This document shows, piece by piece, positions 1-8,007 of a DNA stretch of 64,000 bases. Made by a program: the position numbers and the translations under genes. Source of the DNA: Pseudomonadota bacterium (lineage in GTDB: Bacteria > Myxococcota_A > UBA796 > SXON01); the NCBI GenBank assembly GCA_030685065.1, contig JAUXQH010000072.1, forward strand, positions 62,001 through 126,000, written 5' to 3'. Every line of letters starts with the position of its first letter. Position 1 is the first letter of the stretch. The notes below the pieces were generated by a model. That model searched no databases. It was given only the letters and a program-made list of their open reading frames with translations, and had not been told where the DNA came from.

Positions 1-544
1 GGAGCAGGCCCCAGGTTGCCTGGTTGTCGCGGGAGTCCCCGGTGACGGCGAACCGAAATGGGGCGGCCTCCCCCGGGTTGGGCGCGGTGGTGAAGGTGGC
101 GTCCGCCGACCAGTGGCCTTCGCCCCCGACGCGATAATGGTAGGTCGTGCCCGGGGTGAGCTCGCAGAGGTGCGCCTCGTGGACGCGACCGTTCGCCTGG
201 TCCACCCCCACGAAGAAGCTCGCGCCGTTCCCCGTGCTGCCGTAGTCCGTATCGAGGCCGTATTGGACCTGCGTGGCCGTCGTGTCCGCGTCCGTACGCC
301 AGATGAGCGCCATCGTGGTGGAGGGGTCGTCCGCCCAGGAGAGGTGTACGTGGTACGGCTCCGGGTCGGCGCCGAAGCGGGCGGCGTGGGCGTCCGCGAG
401 GTCGGGGGAGCTGTCGTCATACCCGGCGAGGGGCACGAAGATCTCGCCGCCGCACAGGTTGGCGGGGGGCGCGGTGTCGAGCCCGATCTTCTCGATCGTG
501 TGGCACGCGAGGAGGGGAACCAGCAGGAAGAGCGGGAGGGGCAC
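1..544 (-). CDS. Metallophosphoesterase lipoprotein, purple-acid-phosphatase-like (3' end outside window)
   Basis: The frame is open from a GTG directly after the TAA of the porin gene (TAAGTG) to the window edge, giving 181 codons without a stop. The N-terminus reads VPLPLFLLVPLLACH, a lipoprotein signal with a lipobox ending in Cys14. A fibronectin-III-like domain follows (about residues 55-150; LSWADDPSTTMALIWRT is typical of the N-terminal domain of purple acid phosphatases). Then comes FRFAVTGDSRDN, in which GD is the first metal-binding motif of calcineurin-like phosphoesterases. The rest of the catalytic domain lies beyond the window. It is probably an envelope-anchored phosphatase co-transcribed with the upstream porin. 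The domain assignment is by eye; the frame itself is clear. Confidence 0.82.
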   Translation of the reverse strand, partial: MPLPLFLLVPLLACHTIEKIGLDTAPPANLCGGEIFVPLAGYDDSSPDLADAHAARFGADPEPYHVHLSWADDPSTTMALIWRTDADTTATQVQYGLDTDYGSTGNGASFFVGVDQANGRVHEAHLCELTPGTTYHYRVGGEGHWSADATFTTAPNPGEAAPFRFAVTGDSRDNQATWGLL

Positions 545-1597
545 TTAGAACCTCGCCGTGGCGGAGACGGTGAAGGTGTCGTCGTCGAGATCCTCGCCCT
601 CGAGCGGGGTGACATGCGCGTAGGCGGCCTGCACCTTCATGTCGTGGAATCGCTCGGGGGCGGCGCGGATGTACAGGTTGACTCCCCCGGTGATGGTCTG
701 GATGGCTTGGAGATCGGCCTGGGCCTCCCCCTCCTCCGCGCCGAAGGCGGTGTTGGGCTCGGCGGCCTCGAATCGGCCGACCAGCTCGACATGATCGCGC
801 AGCCACGCCGCCGGGACGAAGCATCCGAGCTGCCCATAGGCGCCCTTCACATGGTAGTCGGCGACCGCCGCGTTGGCGTTCACGATGTCCTGATCGACAG
901 CTTCGGCCTGGAAGGAAAGCACGTTCCACGCCACCTGGAGCTCCACCCCGAACGTGTTGGACTCGGCCGCGGTGAGCCCGTCCCCCTCGTAATCGTAGAG
1001 CCACCCGCCCCCGATCCCCACGTACAGGGCGCGCTGGGTCCCCTCCGAGAACCCGGGACGCGCGCCGAAGGGTGTCACCAGGACGCGCTGGGCGAAGAGG
1101 AACCGTTGGTTCACGTTTTGGATGCGGTTGGCGCCCTCTCCGTTGTAGACGCCGCTCGTGAAGGTGCCGAGGGTCTTCCCGGCGATCGGCACGTCGACCG
1201 CGACGCTGGCGCCGATCTCGCGGCCGATTCCCGCTTCGGAGAGGAAGCCGACGCCTTGCGGGAGCTGCCGGCGCGTGTCGGACGCGAGGCGGTGCAGGGA
1301 GAAGGGCACCTTCATCTGGCCGAGGTTGACGGTCACGAACGCGAGCGGGGCGATGATGAGGGAGGCGTCCGTCAGCTGGGGCTCGGGAAGGAGCGCCAGC
1401 TCCACCTTGGCCGACACCGGGAGGTCGGGCACCGAGGCTTCGACCCCGATGCGGGCCTCCGCGGTGAAGCCGTCCTGCGCGGTCGGGTTCTGGGGGGAGT
1501 CGGCGATCCAGGTGAACGCCGGCCGCACCCACGCGGAGGGACGTACGCTCGGGCTGGCCGGGACGGCGGCGAAGGCGGCGGCAATGAGGAGGAGCAC
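545..1597 (-). CDS. Phosphate-selective porin-like outer-membrane beta-barrel (OprP/OprO type)
   Basis: A 350-residue protein. The GTG start was chosen because AGGAG lies 5 bases upstream and the product then begins with a clean signal peptide (VLLLIAAAFAAVPASPS). The body alternates polar and hydrophobic residues as in a transmembrane barrel, and the last residue is Phe (TVSATARF), the usual C-terminal signal for outer-membrane insertion. Segments such as VNLGQMKVPFSLHRLASDTR resemble the phosphate-selective porin O/P family, where similar phrases describe the strand next to the constriction. It is followed without a gap by a phosphoesterase lipoprotein, which fits a phosphate-scavenging pair. 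Substrate specificity is inferred from family and neighbour only. Confidence 0.8.
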   Translation of the reverse strand: MLLLIAAAFAAVPASPSVRPSAWVRPAFTWIADSPQNPTAQDGFTAEARIGVEASVPDLPVSAKVELALLPEPQLTDASLIIAPLAFVTVNLGQMKVPFSLHRLASDTRRQLPQGVGFLSEAGIGREIGASVAVDVPIAGKTLGTFTSGVYNGEGANRIQNVNQRFLFAQRVLVTPFGARPGFSEGTQRALYVGIGGGWLYDYEGDGLTAAESNTFGVELQVAWNVLSFQAEAVDQDIVNANAAVADYHVKGAYGQLGCFVPAAWLRDHVELVGRFEAAEPNTAFGAEEGEAQADLQAIQTITGGVNLYIRAAPERFHDMKVQAAYAHVTPLEGEDLDDDTFTVSATARF

Positions 1598-1671
1598 GGC
1601 GTCTCCTAATGCGGAGCCTCGGCCGCGTGCACACACGGGGGGGAACGTGCCCGGATCGTCACCTCGATTTT

Positions 1672-1712
1672 GCGTTATTTGGATTGCGGGTCAAACGCGT
1701 CCGCAATAACGC
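1672..1712. promoter_or_regulatory. Inverted repeat in divergent promoter region, possible operator
   Basis: GCGTTATT (1672-1679) and AATAACGC (1705-1712) form a perfect 8-base dyad 25 bases apart. An inner TTGCGG/CCGCAA pair (1684-1689 and 1701-1706) overlaps the right arm. This is an AT-rich island in GC-rich DNA, lying between the porin operon and a lipoprotein gene that read away from each other. It may bind a regulator; no specific regulator can be named. Confidence 0.35.
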
Positions 1713-1765
1713 GTCGCGCGCCCTCACCGGGGCGTCACCAAGAACCCCCCGATTTGGATGACATC

Positions 1766-2083
1766 ATGAGCAAGTTCCTCTCCTTCGCGTTCCTCTCGCT
1801 CTCCCTCGCCGCCTGCGGTGGTGTGGATCCCGAAACCGCTTGCGTCGAGTACCTCGATGCGTACTCCGCTTGCGCGTCCGAAGCCTACGGCGTCACCGAC
1901 GGCTCCTACGACCTCGACACCAGCACCTGTGACGCCTACTCCGGCCTCACCGGCGCGGCCGCCACGGACTCGGCCGCCCTCCTGACCTGCTACGCCGACG
2001 CGTACAACGCCGCGGATTGCTCGACCACCGAGGGCTTCACCGCCGCGTCGACCGACGTCACCGCCTGCGCGTCCGCCCAGTAG
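1766..2083 (+). CDS. Small cysteine-rich lipoprotein, unknown function
   Basis: 105 residues starting MSKFLSFAFLSLSLAACGG, a signal peptide with lipobox LAAC. An in-frame ATG further upstream would add a non-signal leader, so it was not chosen. The mature part is short and acidic, with six further cysteines (ACVEY, ACASE, STCDAY, LTCY, DCSTT, TACA) spaced like the disulfide-linked helical lipoproteins common in myxobacteria. No catalytic motif is visible. It reads away from the porin operon and is followed by a strong hairpin, so it is probably transcribed alone. It is likely anchored in the outer membrane or periplasm; function unknown. Confidence 0.75.
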   Translation: MSKFLSFAFLSLSLAACGGVDPETACVEYLDAYSACASEAYGVTDGSYDLDTSTCDAYSGLTGAAATDSAALLTCYADAYNAADCSTTEGFTAASTDVTACASAQ

Positions 2084-2126
2084 TTCGTCCCCCCTTTCAC
2101 GGGGGCTGACCCCGCGGAGAGGAATA

Positions 2127-2175
2127 GCCGGGGCCCGCCGCGTGTGATCGCGCGGCGGGTCCCGGCTCGCCATTT
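2127..2175 (+). terminator. Hairpin terminator after the small lipoprotein gene
   Basis: A 16-base stem pairs 2127-2142 with 2151-2166, including one G-T pair, around an 8-base loop. It is followed by a run of five T at 2173-2177, interrupted from the stem by CGCCA. It lies about 45 bases after the lipoprotein stop codon. Confidence 0.7.
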
Positions 2176-2261
2176 TTGGCGTTCGGATCGCTTTTCTCCT
2201 GGACACCAAGCTGAGGCTGGGGCATATCGGCCCGGCCAACCCAAGAGATGGAGATCTCCTC

Positions 2262-2714
2262 ATGAACCGTTCGATGCTTGCATTCCTGCCCCTCCTCGCG
2301 ATCGGCTGCGCGACCCCCACCAGCGGCGACTACCTCTTCGAGGAGACCGCCTCCACCTCCGATTGCCCGGAAGTGGAAGACACCGGTGGCGAGCCCGTCG
2401 AGGCCGAGCCCGTCGCGGTGCTCGTGTCCGAAGACAAGGCCACCGTCACCATCTACGAGATCGACTTCCCCCTCGAAGGCACGTCCTTCGAAGGCGTGAT
2501 GTTCGACGAAGAGACCGACTACAACAGCTCCGGTCTCGACGCCATCGTCGCGATCTACTCCGACATCGCCGGCACCTGGGTGTCCAGCTCCAAGATCTCG
2601 GGCACCTCGACCTTCGAGACCTCCTGCACCGGCACCTACTGCGCCGACCTCGAGGCCGCTGGCGCCGCGTTCTGCAGCGGCTCCACCGATTGGGACGCCA
2701 CCCTCCAGGAGTGA
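2262..2714 (+). CDS. Secreted lipoprotein, unknown function
   Basis: 150 residues beginning MNRSMLAFLPLLAIGCATP, a signal peptide with lipobox AIGC. An acidic low-complexity spacer follows (Glu/Thr/Asp rich, residues about 25-50). A compact domain of about 100 residues comes next, with four cysteines near the C-terminus (ETSCTGTYC and AAFCSG). There are no recognisable catalytic residues. Like the preceding gene it is a single-gene unit: the palindromic GGAGATCTCC lies just before the ATG and may serve as the ribosome-binding region, and a UUCG-loop terminator follows. The surface-lipoprotein role is inferred from the signal peptide. Confidence 0.78.
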   Translation: MNRSMLAFLPLLAIGCATPTSGDYLFEETASTSDCPEVEDTGGEPVEAEPVAVLVSEDKATVTIYEIDFPLEGTSFEGVMFDEETDYNSSGLDAIVAIYSDIAGTWVSSSKISGTSTFETSCTGTYCADLEAAGAAFCSGSTDWDATLQE

Positions 2715-2761
2715 GCGTCTCGCCCCGTCCCGCTCGCGCGGTGGCGGTGGCCTGACAGAGA

Positions 2762-2805
2762 GGCGTCTCTCCCTTCGGGGGGAGGCGCCTTTCGCCTTTT
2801 TGGCG
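2762..2805 (+). terminator. Rho-independent terminator with TTCG tetraloop
   Basis: A 12-base stem (2762-2773 with 2778-2789, a few G-T pairs) is closed by the stable TTCG loop. It is followed by TTTCGCC and a run of five T (2797-2801). This is the clearest intrinsic terminator in the window. Confidence 0.85.
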
Positions 2806-2832
2806 CTGCGGTGCTGGGGTGCCGCGGCGGCT

Positions 2833-3040
2833 GGAGGATCCGGCTGCCCGGATCCTCCGTGCGAGCGCTCCCTAGCCGTTCTTCCCGGCGGGGTACCAAA
2901 CCCGCCGGGAAGAACGGCGATCCGGAGGCGGACCGTTTCGAGTGGGCCCGTGTTTGCGCGGGCGCAAACACGCTGCCCGCTTGAAACGGAGTTTCGCCGA
3001 CCGGAAACCACTAGCCAGAACGCGCTCGGGCGCTCTGGCT
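2833..3040. repeat. Cluster of four hairpins in a convergent gene gap
   Basis: The roughly 320-base gap between a lipoprotein gene and the convergent OPT gene holds no frame I can support. It contains four consecutive inverted repeats: 2833-2843/2848-2858 (11 perfect bases); 2875-2892/2901-2918 (18 perfect bases, 8-base loop); 2933-2947/2975-2989 (15 bases, two imperfect) enclosing a perfect 10-base pair 2950-2959/2962-2971; and 3013-3023/3030-3040 (11 bases, one mismatch), which overlaps the OPT stop codon. None has a clear T-run, so these are not simple intrinsic terminators. They may be processing or stability elements for both transcripts, or extragenic palindromes. Confidence 0.75.
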
Positions 3041-4967
3041 ACAGCCATTCCTTGGCTTGGAGCAGCGCGATGAGGATGCCGAGGATGCTCTCCCCCGCGA
3101 TGATGCCGCTCGAGATCGGCACGATGAACATCTCGGCGCCCTTCTCGTTGATCTTCTTGTAGAGCAGGGCGAGCGCGGCGCCGATCAGGAACGCCATGCT
3201 GTCGGGGAACATGATGACGAAGGCGAGCCCGAGGCCGGTGGCGGACGGCAGCCACTTCTTGATGTTCGCGGGCGCGAGGTTCTCCGCGATGGTGAGCCCG
3301 ATGCCGGCGGCGGCGCCGACGCCCATCCCGACGAGGATGGTGGGGTGCAGGCTCCCGATGCCGTTCGCGAGGAGCTTGGAGACCGCGGCCCAGACAGCGG
3401 CCGCCGGAGCGGCGAACTTGGCGTTGTCCCCGGTGATGGTCTCCGCGTTCGGGACGAGGATGTACCAGACCGGGACCACGACCAGGGTGCCGGCGATGAT
3501 GCCGAGGGCCTGCGCGATGAACTGCTTGCGGGGGTTGGCGCCGAGCAGGTAGCCGCTCTTCAGATCGGTCAACAAGTCGGCCGCCGATCCCGCGGCTCCC
3601 GCGGTGACACCCGCGGTCATCAGGTTTGCAGTCGCGTTCTGCGGGATGGTCACGCCGTAGAAGAGCTGGGTGACCTTGCCCATCGCGCCGATGGGCGTGA
3701 TGTCGGTCTCTCCGGTGGCGCGACAGGCGACGAGAGAGAGCACGAATGCGAACGCGACGGAGATGATGCCCCAGTACCACTGGATGCCCCATTGGTACTG
3801 CATGAGGAAGACGCAGCCGGCGCCGGACACGAGCGTGCCCATCGCGAACCAGGAGTTGGGAACCTCGATGGCGTCCATCGGATCGCCGGCCTTGCCCGCG
3901 GTGCCGACGCCCTTGACCATGGCGCCGAGCCCCGCGAACGCGCGCACGATGCTCCGCCACTGGAACGCGAAGGCGGTGAGGCCCGCGGTGACCATCATCG
4001 CGGAGCCGGTCCACAGGCCCCAGGCCTTCACGTTGCCCGGCGTGGCGGCGGCGGTCTTGATGGCCCCGAGCGCGTGCATCTCGGTGAAGACGCCGTTCGC
4101 CTCGAGCCAGGGCCCCATGATCGCGTAGAGGATGACCCCGCCCGCGGCCATGGACAGGCTGGTACGCATGCCGACGATCGCGCCCGCGGCGATGAGCAGG
4201 GGATCGCCGGGGAGGACGATCCCGAACTTCTCGGCGCCGGTCTTTCCGAACACGCCGTACTCCGCGGGGAGAACGTACTTCGCGAGGACGGGAAACCCGA
4301 GCTTGGTCATGAGCGCGGCCTGGCCGTTGAGCAGCCACGCGATGACGGCGCCGACGCCGAGCGCGACGAACAGCGCCTTGCCTTTCTGCACGGCCTCGTC
4401 GCCGGCGGCGTGGAGGCTCTTGAGCGTCTCCGCGGCGGCGATGCCGGAGGGGAACTTGAGCTGCTCGCGGTTGATCATCTGGCGCTTCATCGGCACCGCG
4501 ATGGACACGCCCAGGAGGGCGAGGAACGCGGTCCAGGCGAAGAGCACGCCGAACGGGATGTTCTCGCCCGTGATGATGAGGTAGGCCGCGATGCAGCTCA
4601 CCATCGTGCCGCCGGTCGAGTACCCGGCGCTCGAGGCGGTGGACTGCATGCAGTTGTTCTCGAGGATCGACATCTGCGTCTTCGCGAGGCCGATCTTCAG
4701 GAAGCTGGTCCAGATGGCATAGGACAGGATGCAGGCGGTGATCGCCACCCCGAGGCCCCAGCCGGTCTTCAGACCGACGTAGAGGTTCGACAGCGACATC
4801 ACGCCACCGAGGAACATTCCCATGACCACCGCACGCGCGGTCAGCTGCGGCTGGGTGTCGCCCTGGTAGTAGTTCTCGTACCAGACGCGCTCGCGATCGT
4901 CCTCCGGGATCGTGGTCAGATCGATCGTGCCCTTGGGGGCGGACGCGGGCGTGAGATGGCTCTCCAT
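3039..4967 (-). CDS. OPT-family oligopeptide transporter
   Basis: 642 residues. The ATG was chosen because AGGAG lies 5 bases upstream; longer readings run into the neighbouring peroxiredoxin gene. After a soluble N-terminus (to about residue 45, containing DDRERVWYENYYQGD) the protein is a string of about 14-16 hydrophobic helices with OPT-type segments such as NLYVGLKTGWGLGVA and STASSAGYSTGG early on. The last loop reads IPISSGIIAGESI-like and the protein ends in a short helix. OPT proteins are single-chain inner-membrane symporters for peptides or metal chelates. The substrate cannot be read here. It stands alone and shares no overlap with neighbours; the gap to the Bcp gene is 74 bases. 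Confidence 0.88.
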   Translation of the reverse strand: MESHLTPASAPKGTIDLTTIPEDDRERVWYENYYQGDTQPQLTARAVVMGMFLGGVMSLSNLYVGLKTGWGLGVAITACILSYAIWTSFLKIGLAKTQMSILENNCMQSTASSAGYSTGGTMVSCIAAYLIITGENIPFGVLFAWTAFLALLGVSIAVPMKRQMINREQLKFPSGIAAAETLKSLHAAGDEAVQKGKALFVALGVGAVIAWLLNGQAALMTKLGFPVLAKYVLPAEYGVFGKTGAEKFGIVLPGDPLLIAAGAIVGMRTSLSMAAGGVILYAIMGPWLEANGVFTEMHALGAIKTAAATPGNVKAWGLWTGSAMMVTAGLTAFAFQWRSIVRAFAGLGAMVKGVGTAGKAGDPMDAIEVPNSWFAMGTLVSGAGCVFLMQYQWGIQWYWGIISVAFAFVLSLVACRATGETDITPIGAMGKVTQLFYGVTIPQNATANLMTAGVTAGAAGSAADLLTDLKSGYLLGANPRKQFIAQALGIIAGTLVVVPVWYILVPNAETITGDNAKFAAPAAAVWAAVSKLLANGIGSLHPTILVGMGVGAAAGIGLTIAENLAPANIKKWLPSATGLGLAFVIMFPDSMAFLIGAALALLYKKINEKGAEMFIVPISSGIIAGESILGILIALLQAKEWL

Positions 4968-5041
4968 TCGGACTCCTGGACGACCGGCGGAGTCTACTCC
5001 ACCGGGGCCAGGGACGGTGTCCGCGGACCGCGAGCCTCCGG

Positions 5042-5545
5042 CTACGGCAGCTCTCGGAGGGCCGCGAGCACCGCTTCGGTGTGGCCGTCCACCTTGACCG
5101 GCTCGAAGATGCGCGCGATGCGGCCCTCGCGATCGAGCACGAACGTGACACGACGCGGCATGCCCATCACGCCGCGGACGCCCCAGCGCTTCGAGAGCTC
5201 GCCCGACGTGTCCGCGAGGAGCGGGAAGGCGAGGTTGAACTTCTGTGCGAAGGCGCGATGGCTCGCCGCCGCGTCGCAGCTGACACCGAGCACGATTGCG
5301 TCGCCCAGGGCGGCGCCTCCGGAGGAGAGCGCCGCGTCGCGGAAGGAGCAGGCCTCCTTCGTGCAGCCCGGCGTGTCGTCCTTCGGGTAGAAGTAGATCA
5401 CCGCGGCGCGGCCGCGCAGATCGTTGACGTTCCACACCTTTCCGCTCGCGTCGGCGACGCCGAGCTCCGGGGCGGCGCCGCCCTCCTCGAGGTGGGTCTT
5501 TCCGCCCAGGCCGAGGGCGTCCTTCAGGCGATCACGCAGTCCCAT
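5042..5545 (-). CDS. bcp: Thioredoxin-dependent peroxiredoxin, Bcp/PrxQ type
   Basis: 167 residues. The central motif YFYPKDDTPGCTKEACSFRD carries the peroxidatic cysteine (about C61) and, five residues later, the resolving cysteine (about C66), the 1-Cys/2-Cys spacing of the Bcp/PrxQ class. It reduces hydroperoxides in the cytoplasm using thioredoxin. The N-terminus has an extra short amphipathic segment (MGLRDRLKDALGLGG) before the domain, slightly longer than typical Bcp. The start has AGGAG four bases upstream and overlaps the end of the sua5 gene by 14 bases, so it is last in a minus-strand operon with sua5, the deacetylase/hydrolase fusion and the lipid kinase. Confidence 0.92.
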   Translation of the reverse strand: MGLRDRLKDALGLGGKTHLEEGGAAPELGVADASGKVWNVNDLRGRAAVIYFYPKDDTPGCTKEACSFRDAALSSGGAALGDAIVLGVSCDAAASHRAFAQKFNLAFPLLADTSGELSKRWGVRGVMGMPRRVTFVLDREGRIARIFEPVKVDGHTEAVLAALRELP

Positions 5546-6431
5546 GGGGCTCCTTGGTCGCGGCGGCGCGTCGGAGGCGGTCGTTCACCGCGTCTCCAAG
5601 GCCCCCGGGTTCGGCCCACTCTGCCACGATCACGTCCGCGCCACGGGCGTCCAGCGCGCGGAGGGCTTCGTAGAGCGCGTGGGCGTACTGTTCGGAGGGC
5701 AGCGCACGCAGGATCTCCACCCGCAGGCCGAGGGCGCGGTGGCGCGCGGCCTCCGCGTCGGGCTCGGCGGTGGCGACGAGCGCGGCGCGGGGGGCGTAGT
5801 GGGCGGCGAGCGTGCCGGGTGCGGCCGTGCGGCTGGTGCGGGCGAGGGGCCCGAGGATGGCCTCGAGCGCCTCGATCGGCACTCCCCCGGGCCGAAGGAC
5901 CGCCGCGACGGGCCCCGTGAGGTCGACGATGGTGCTCTCCACCCCGACCGGGCAACGGCCCCCGTCGAGCACCGGAAGCTCGGGGAAGGCCGTGAGCACG
6001 TGCTCGGCGGTGGTGGGTGACAGGCCGCCGAAGCGGTTGGCGCTCGGGGCGGCGAAGGGGAGCCCGGACAGGCGGAGCAGCGCCCGCGCGAGCGGGTGGG
6101 CGGGCGAGCGGACGGCCACCGTTGCGTGCCCGCCGGTCACGGCGCCCGGCACGTGCGGGCGCTTGGGAAGGACGAGCGTGAGCGGACCGGGCCAGAACGT
6201 GGCGGCCAGGAGGCGCGCGCGATCGTCCGCGAAGGCGTGGACGTCGGGGTCGTCCAGGGTGTGGACGATCAGCGGGTGGTCGGTGGGCCGGCCCTTCGCG
6301 GCGAAGATCTCCGCGACCGCCGTGGCGTCGAGGGCGTTGGCGGCCAGGCCGTAGACGGTCTCGGTGGGGACGCCCACCAGCCGGCCGTCACGGAGCAGAC
6401 GAGCGGCCTCCGGGAGATCGACGAGGGGCAT
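5532..6431 (-). CDS. L-threonylcarbamoyladenylate synthase (Sua5/YwlC type)
   Basis: 299 residues. The YrdC domain (about 1-190) has PTETVYGLA near residue 22, KGRP near 46 and PSANRFGGLSPTTA, the substrate and nucleotide pocket residues of Sua5/TsaC. The remaining 100 residues, beginning APGTLAAHYAPRAAL, are the Sua5-specific C-terminal domain, so this is the long Sua5 form rather than short TsaC. It makes threonylcarbamoyl-AMP for t6A in ANN-decoding tRNAs, in the cytoplasm. It overlaps the preceding hydrolase gene by 44 bases and the following bcp gene by 14, so all are probably on one message. Confidence 0.93.
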   Translation of the reverse strand: MPLVDLPEAARLLRDGRLVGVPTETVYGLAANALDATAVAEIFAAKGRPTDHPLIVHTLDDPDVHAFADDRARLLAATFWPGPLTLVLPKRPHVPGAVTGGHATVAVRSPAHPLARALLRLSGLPFAAPSANRFGGLSPTTAEHVLTAFPELPVLDGGRCPVGVESTIVDLTGPVAAVLRPGGVPIEALEAILGPLARTSRTAAPGTLAAHYAPRAALVATAEPDAEAARHRALGLRVEILRALPSEQYAHALYEALRALDARGADVIVAEWAEPGGLGDAVNDRLRRAAATKEPHGTA

Positions 6432-8007
6432 CGACGCGCGTAACCTGCGGGGGAGGGGGCCGGGCCCCCTCCAGGATGCCCTCGGAGATCCACCCCAGGA
6501 TCGCGGCCCCGTGGGTGTCGAGGCGCCCGGGCAAGAGCGTGCCGTCTCCGTTCATCCGACCATCCCGCGCCGCTGCCACCATGCGCCGCGCGTGCCATGC
6601 CATGCGACCGTGAACGTGGTCATTCTCGGCCTGTAATCGCAGGTAACGACCGGAAAAGCCGCCCACCAGCTCGACCGCCTCGCGACCCTCCCACACCCGA
6701 TCGTCCCAGGGGTCGAGCTTCGCGAGCTCGCCGTCCGGCCGTCCGGGCGGCACCAGCGAGAACCGATCCGCGGGGCCCTCCGCGTCCGCGAGCAGCACGA
6801 TCCGCGGGTCTCCGAGGTCCAACGCCGCTCGGAGCGCGGGGACCACGCCCGCGGACCACGTGAGGAGCCCGACGGGCCGCCCCTCGGCGAGCGCCGCGGC
6901 GAGCACGGCCCGTGTCTCCGCCACCGTGCCTGCGCTGCCGGGGGGCCGCTTGCCCTCGCTCCGGGCGAAGCTCCAGGCCGCGAGCCCCGCCTCCGCCAGC
7001 GCCGCCTCGGCGAAGCCGAAGGGGGCCAGCCCCTGGCCGATCCCGCTGCCGCCGCCGTGCACGAGCACGAGCACGGCGCTCGGATCGGAGGGCCCGACGC
7101 GCCGCGCGACCACGGAGCCACCCCCCACGGTGACGCTCCGTGTCTCTGGCGCGGGCCCCAGGCGCTGCTCGTAGCGGAGGCCGAGCCGGTGGGCAGCGCC
7201 CAGGAGGCGGTCCAGCCGCCCGAGCCGCGCGCTCTCGGGCCCCTCCGCCCGGAACCCCGTCGCGATGGCGCCGCTCGGCTGCAGGCGCGCCCCCAGCCGC
7301 TCGAACAGCCGCGACAGCTCCTCCAGCGCCCGCGGGCCGGCCGCGCCCATGACGTCGTGCTCGTGGAAGGTGGCCCCGAAAAACGCCCGCGCCCCCGGCG
7401 GCGCGGTTCGCGCGGACGCCGCGGCGATCCGGGACCAGAGCGCCTCCCCGTCCAGCCGCCCCGGCCCGACCTTTCGACCCCTCCGCTCGAGCACCCCCCA
7501 GTGGAAGGGGGACACGGAGACGTCGAGCCCGACCAACCCGGCGATCGGCTCCCACGCGAGCCAGCCCTGGTAGGCGAACACGATGTCCTCCACCCGATCG
7601 GTCACGACGCCTGCGCCCAGGGCCCGCGCTTCGTCGAGCAGCGCGCGGCGCCCGGCCGCCCCCACCTGCACGAGGCCGGGCGCCGCGACGGTGGCGGTGC
7701 CGCCTGCCCGCACGACGGCGTCTCGGGCCGCGCGGAGTCGCTTCCCATGGGCATGCCAGCCCACTTCGTGCCCGCGCGCCGCGAGCTCGCGCAGGAAGCC
7801 CGAGCGGTCCCGCCCGGCGAACCCTTCGCGCACGCGGAACGAGAGCCGCCCCCCCGCCGCCTCCGCGCGCCTCGCCAGCCCGTCCAACGCCGCAGCGGTG
7901 TCCGCCCACCGGTTGCCCGCGCGCCAGAACGGCGCGGCGTCGAGGGCCACGTCATCCACGTGGACCTCGATCCAGACGGGAAGCTCCTCGGAGCGAGCCA
8001 CCGTCAC
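6388..8007 (-). CDS. Polysaccharide-deacetylase-like domain fused to alpha/beta hydrolase
   Basis: 539 residues. The start is GTG, in a GTGA overlap with the stop codon of the lipid kinase. Residues about 10-240 look like a NodB/polysaccharide-deacetylase barrel: EVHVDDV near 14-20 supplies the Asp pair and GHEVGWHAHGK near 79-89 the His-x-His. Residues about 300-510 form an alpha/beta hydrolase: VLVLVHGGGSG is the oxyanion strand and TWSAG (Ser about 385) the nucleophile elbow, with ENDHVHG (His about 464-466) as possible catalytic His. Both assignments are by motif and moderate in strength. The gene sits between a lipid kinase and sua5, which suggests envelope lipid or sugar ester chemistry. 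No signal peptide is visible, so the site of action is unclear. Confidence 0.68.
   Translation of the reverse strand: MTVARSEELPVWIEVHVDDVALDAAPFWRAGNRWADTAAALDGLARRAEAAGGRLSFRVREGFAGRDRSGFLRELAARGHEVGWHAHGKRLRAARDAVVRAGGTATVAAPGLVQVGAAGRRALLDEARALGAGVVTDRVEDIVFAYQGWLAWEPIAGLVGLDVSVSPFHWGVLERRGRKVGPGRLDGEALWSRIAAASARTAPPGARAFFGATFHEHDVMGAAGPRALEELSRLFERLGARLQPSGAIATGFRAEGPESARLGRLDRLLGAAHRLGLRYEQRLGPAPETRSVTVGGGSVVARRVGPSDPSAVLVLVHGGGSGIGQGLAPFGFAEAALAEAGLAAWSFARSEGKRPPGSAGTVAETRAVLAAALAEGRPVGLLTWSAGVVPALRAALDLGDPRIVLLADAEGPADRFSLVPPGRPDGELAKLDPWDDRVWEGREAVELVGGFSGRYLRLQAENDHVHGRMAWHARRMVAAARDGRMNGDGTLLPGRLDTHGAAILGWISEGILEGARPPPPQVTRVDAPRRSPGGRSSAP

Noticed and set aside
2833-3040. CRISPR array or insertion-sequence ends for the hairpin cluster
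   Set aside because: The four inverted repeats differ from each other, there are no equal-length repeats with spacers, no target duplications and no transposase nearby.
3057-5390. A 777-codon open frame on the plus strand opposite the OPT transporter and Bcp genes
   Set aside because: It is antisense to two clear genes, has highly charged low-complexity composition (Asp, Glu, Arg, Gly, His), and matches nothing. Such long shadows are expected in GC-rich DNA.
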